Of a stretch of 64,000 nt of DNA, positions 62,113 to 64,000 are shown piece by piece. Numbering within the stretch: the stretch's first letter is position 1; each line of letters opens with the position of its first letter. The position numbers and the translations under genes were made by a program. The stretch is taken from IMG/VR virus record IMGVR_UViG_3300010885_050383, positions 1-64,000 of that record; one strand, 5' to 3'. Below the pieces are notes generated by a model, which did not search any database, was not told where the DNA came from, and was given only the letters and a program-made list of their open reading frames with translations. This stretch comes from a virus.

Positions 62113-62658
62113 TTAGGGAATTAAGAAATTTGTCCAATATTGATAAGCAATGGTAGCTGTTGTTTCGACAAGCTTGCCATCCTCTGTTGTATTAAGTTCA
62201 AAAGTTCCAAGTTTTTGGAGATAAGCACCAACCAATGTATATCCAGAAATTACCCCACCTGTTTTATCCATAAGAGCAAGGTTTACAGTTCCTAAACTTC
62301 CTGCTCCGTATGATCCTGTACTGGTAGCATCATCAAATATAGAACGTGACCATACTTCAAGTTTATTACGAACTTGAAGATCTTGACCAACTCTAAATTT
62401 GACTTGCCACCCTTCACTACCGGGGTAGGTTGCTGTTCCGGGTATATTAAATTTAAGACCCATAAAAGGAGTTGAAATATTACTAATTTCTCTACTTGGA
62501 AGTGTTGTAGATGTGATATAAACCAAGTCCGTCGGATCGAACGTTACTACTGGTGTTGTAATGTTAACAACACGAAATAGATTAGTACGAGCGAAGTCTT
62601 TATTAATTGCATTCTGAAAAAATGCATTGATGTCTTGGTTTGCGAATAAGTTTCCCAT
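62113..62658 (-). CDS. Tail tube protein gp19
   Basis: A 181-residue protein (T4 gp19 is 163). TNLFRVVNITTPV near residue 25, STTLPSREISNISTPFMGLKFNIPG near residue 50 and GWQVKFRVGQDLQVRNKLEVWSRSIFDD near residue 83 match the tube protein plan, followed by LVGAYLQKLGTFELN and a final TIAYQYWTNF strand. GATAAATA at 62669-62676 lies 10 bases before ATG. Located just downstream of the sheath gene, as in T4 (18-19). Confidence 0.85.
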   Translation of the reverse strand: MGNLFANQDINAFFQNAINKDFARTNLFRVVNITTPVVTFDPTDLVYITSTTLPSREISNISTPFMGLKFNIPGTATYPGSEGWQVKFRVGQDLQVRNKLEVWSRSIFDDATSTGSYGAGSLGTVNLALMDKTGGVISGYTLVGAYLQKLGTFELNTTEDGKLVETTATIAYQYWTNFLIP

Positions 62659-62668
62659 ATGTTTTAAA

Positions 62669-62676
62669 TATTTATC
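62669..62676 (-). promoter_or_regulatory. Late-promoter-like GATAAATA before tail tube gene
   Basis: One change from TATAAATA, 10 bases before the gp19 ATG. Tail tube is a highly expressed late gene, which fits. Confidence 0.5.
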
Positions 62677-62698
62677 TTAGTGTTGATCAATTGATTCA

Positions 62699-64000
62699 TT
62701 AAAATGTACCTTGTGCGATAATTTCATTGAAGTTTACTCCAGTTTGTGTTGCGATGAAGTCACAGAGAATAAATTCTGCGGTTCTTACTGGCTGGATATA
62801 AATTGATACGTTAAGTTGATTATTATCAACAACTGCTGGTGGGTTGTTACGACCATCACAGACAATTTGATAAGCATAGCAACCATTAGTATTCAATGCT
62901 TGATTGAAGATCGGTGTTAATACATTAATCAAACGAGTTTGTGTTGTGTAATTGTTAGGCTCAAACACAAAATATTGAAGAGCACGTTTTGTAGCTTTTT
63001 CAAGAACCAAGAATAGTCTTCTTACATTAATTCTGTCGAATGCAGAAGGGAAGGTATATAAGGTTTTTTGACCATATACTACGATTCCTTCTCCGGGGAA
63101 TACTGCAATTGGGTTCTGATTAATCTTGTAAAGAAGATCTCTTTGCTTCTGTGTTGGATTAATTGCAATATCAAGAACATTTGTAAGAGTTCCACGGCTA
63201 TATCCTGCTGGTGCATCCCAAGGATTACCATTTTGAGCACCACTTGCAATTAATGATCCTATCCATGCAGAAGATGGAACCCATACATTCTGGTTTGACC
63301 ATGCATCATTAATGAGCAACCAGTTAGCATACGATGCAGCATAGCTAGTTGTGTTAGCAGCATAGAGGTTCTGTAAAGGCCAATAAACTTGCTGTGAGAA
63401 GTTATAATTAGGTGTTGAAGATACTTTTGTATTAGGCCCTTGAATAAAAATACTACGAATAGGATCGGCAATGAAAATGTGATCTTGTCTTGTATTTTGT
63501 GCAAATGCAATAAACTGAGTAGCAATAGCCTGATAGTTATTGTAAGTTGATCCTCCTACAATTCCTTGTTGTTGTGTTTGTAGCACACTTGTATCAATAG
63601 GAAGAGTTTCATCAAACAAGTATGCACCATTCCATGAACTGTTTGCAGATTGTGAAGCAGCATATGTATTCGCTCCAGCCCAAATAGTTCCAAGACCTGC
63701 CTCACAAACTACATCAAGTGATTGATTAAGATTGTCTAGGTTAGTAAGAATATTTTGAAGCTTGAGAGGAATATTTCCAACATCATTAGCTGTTGTGCTT
63801 GTAGTAGGAATATAAACACCTTCGGAGTAAAGGTTATAAGCAGATTGATCTACTCTTACAGTTTTTGCTGTTGATCCATCTGGATTTGTCCATGTTCCTA
63901 ATGTAGAAATGTAAGGATTTACAATAACTTTAATGTCACTGGATTGTTGATTAGCTATATTTTGTAAGCTAAATGTAACAGGGGTTCCTCCGAGTGGGTT
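62699..64000 (-). CDS. Tail sheath protein gp18 (5' end beyond window)
   Basis: The frame is open from base 64000 to the stop at 62699 with no credible start inside; the first internal Met at 63619 is not the start, since coding continues upstream (EAGLGTIWAGANTY, YSEGVYIP). The C-terminal sheath domain is plain: RGTLTNVLDIAINPTQKQRDLLYKI, then NPIAVFPGEGIVVYGQKTL near 63060-63130, INVRRLFLVLEKATKRAL, FEPNN and ending with an EFILCDF strand. 434 codons are visible; T4 gp18 has 659, so about a third is outside. Confidence 0.92.
   Translation of the reverse strand, partial: NPLGGTPVTFSLQNIANQQSSDIKVIVNPYISTLGTWTNPDGSTAKTVRVDQSAYNLYSEGVYIPTTSTTANDVGNIPLKLQNILTNLDNLNQSLDVVCEAGLGTIWAGANTYAASQSANSSWNGAYLFDETLPIDTSVLQTQQQGIVGGSTYNNYQAIATQFIAFAQNTRQDHIFIADPIRSIFIQGPNTKVSSTPNYNFSQQVYWPLQNLYAANTTSYAASYANWLLINDAWSNQNVWVPSSAWIGSLIASGAQNGNPWDAPAGYSRGTLTNVLDIAINPTQKQRDLLYKINQNPIAVFPGEGIVVYGQKTLYTFPSAFDRINVRRLFLVLEKATKRALQYFVFEPNNYTTQTRLINVLTPIFNQALNTNGCYAYQIVCDGRNNPPAVVDNNQLNVSIYIQPVRTAEFILCDFIATQTGVNFNEIIAQGTF

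Noticed and set aside
63619-64000. Treating Met at 63619 as the start of the sheath protein
   Set aside because: The same frame stays open and sheath-like to base 64000, so the true start is outside the window.

Overview
The window is a gene-dense, AT-rich (roughly one-third G+C by eye) segment of a large tailed phage of the T4 superfamily (contractile-tailed myovirus). The evidence is a nearly full set of T4-type core proteins: tail sheath gp18 (partial), tail tube gp19, terminase gp17, baseplate proteins related to gp5, gp26/51, gp27, gp48/54 and gp53, tail completion gp15, DNA polymerase gp43, UvsX, UvsY, UvsW, helicase gp41, primase gp61, SSB gp32, clamp gp45, clamp-loader gp62, Mre11/Rad50-type gp47/gp46 and late sigma factor gp55. 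Start codons lack Shine-Dalgarno sequences almost everywhere. This suggests a host that initiates without them, such as Bacteroidota or cyanobacteria, but the sequence does not name the host. No tRNA, rRNA, CRISPR array or insertion sequence was recognised, and no gene-free stretch exceeds 300 bases.

Layout. 1-10114 (minus): a giant beta-helical fibre running off the left edge, gp15, a DinG/XPD-type helicase, small proteins, a GroES-like protein, gp62 and a lone glycosyltransferase. 10164-11343 (plus): two unknown genes. 11347-16395 (minus): primase, a P-loop kinase-like protein, a GIY-YIG protein and several small proteins, three of which begin like T4 internal head proteins. 16420-46947 (plus): the replication/recombination/late-transcription block uvsY-uvsW-55-47, an 11.8-kb glycan island, then 46, a glycosyltransferase, 43, uvsX, 41, a DHH phosphoesterase, 32, folE2, 45 and unknown genes. 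46937-51434 (minus): spike/hub genes. 51456-52061 (plus): a dNMP-kinase-like gene. 52027-64000 (minus): baseplate, terminase, tail tube and sheath, with the sheath running off the right edge.

How the genes fit together. The plus block supplies DNA replication and recombination-dependent repair, plus gp55, which with clamp gp45 should activate late transcription. The minus blocks are mostly late virion genes; many have a TATAARTA-like element just before the start codon, as expected for a gp55-type promoter. The most unusual part is the island between genes 47 and 46 (19895-31678). It encodes a run of GT-A and GT-B glycosyltransferases (including a GT2 plus beta-1,4-galactosyltransferase-like fusion), two FkbM methyltransferases, a GalE-type epimerase, a CDP-paratose/tyvelose 2-epimerase-like enzyme, a GT32-like enzyme and a fucosyltransferase-like enzyme. 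It looks like a phage-borne pathway for building and methyl-capping a glycan, on the virion, on DNA or on the host surface.
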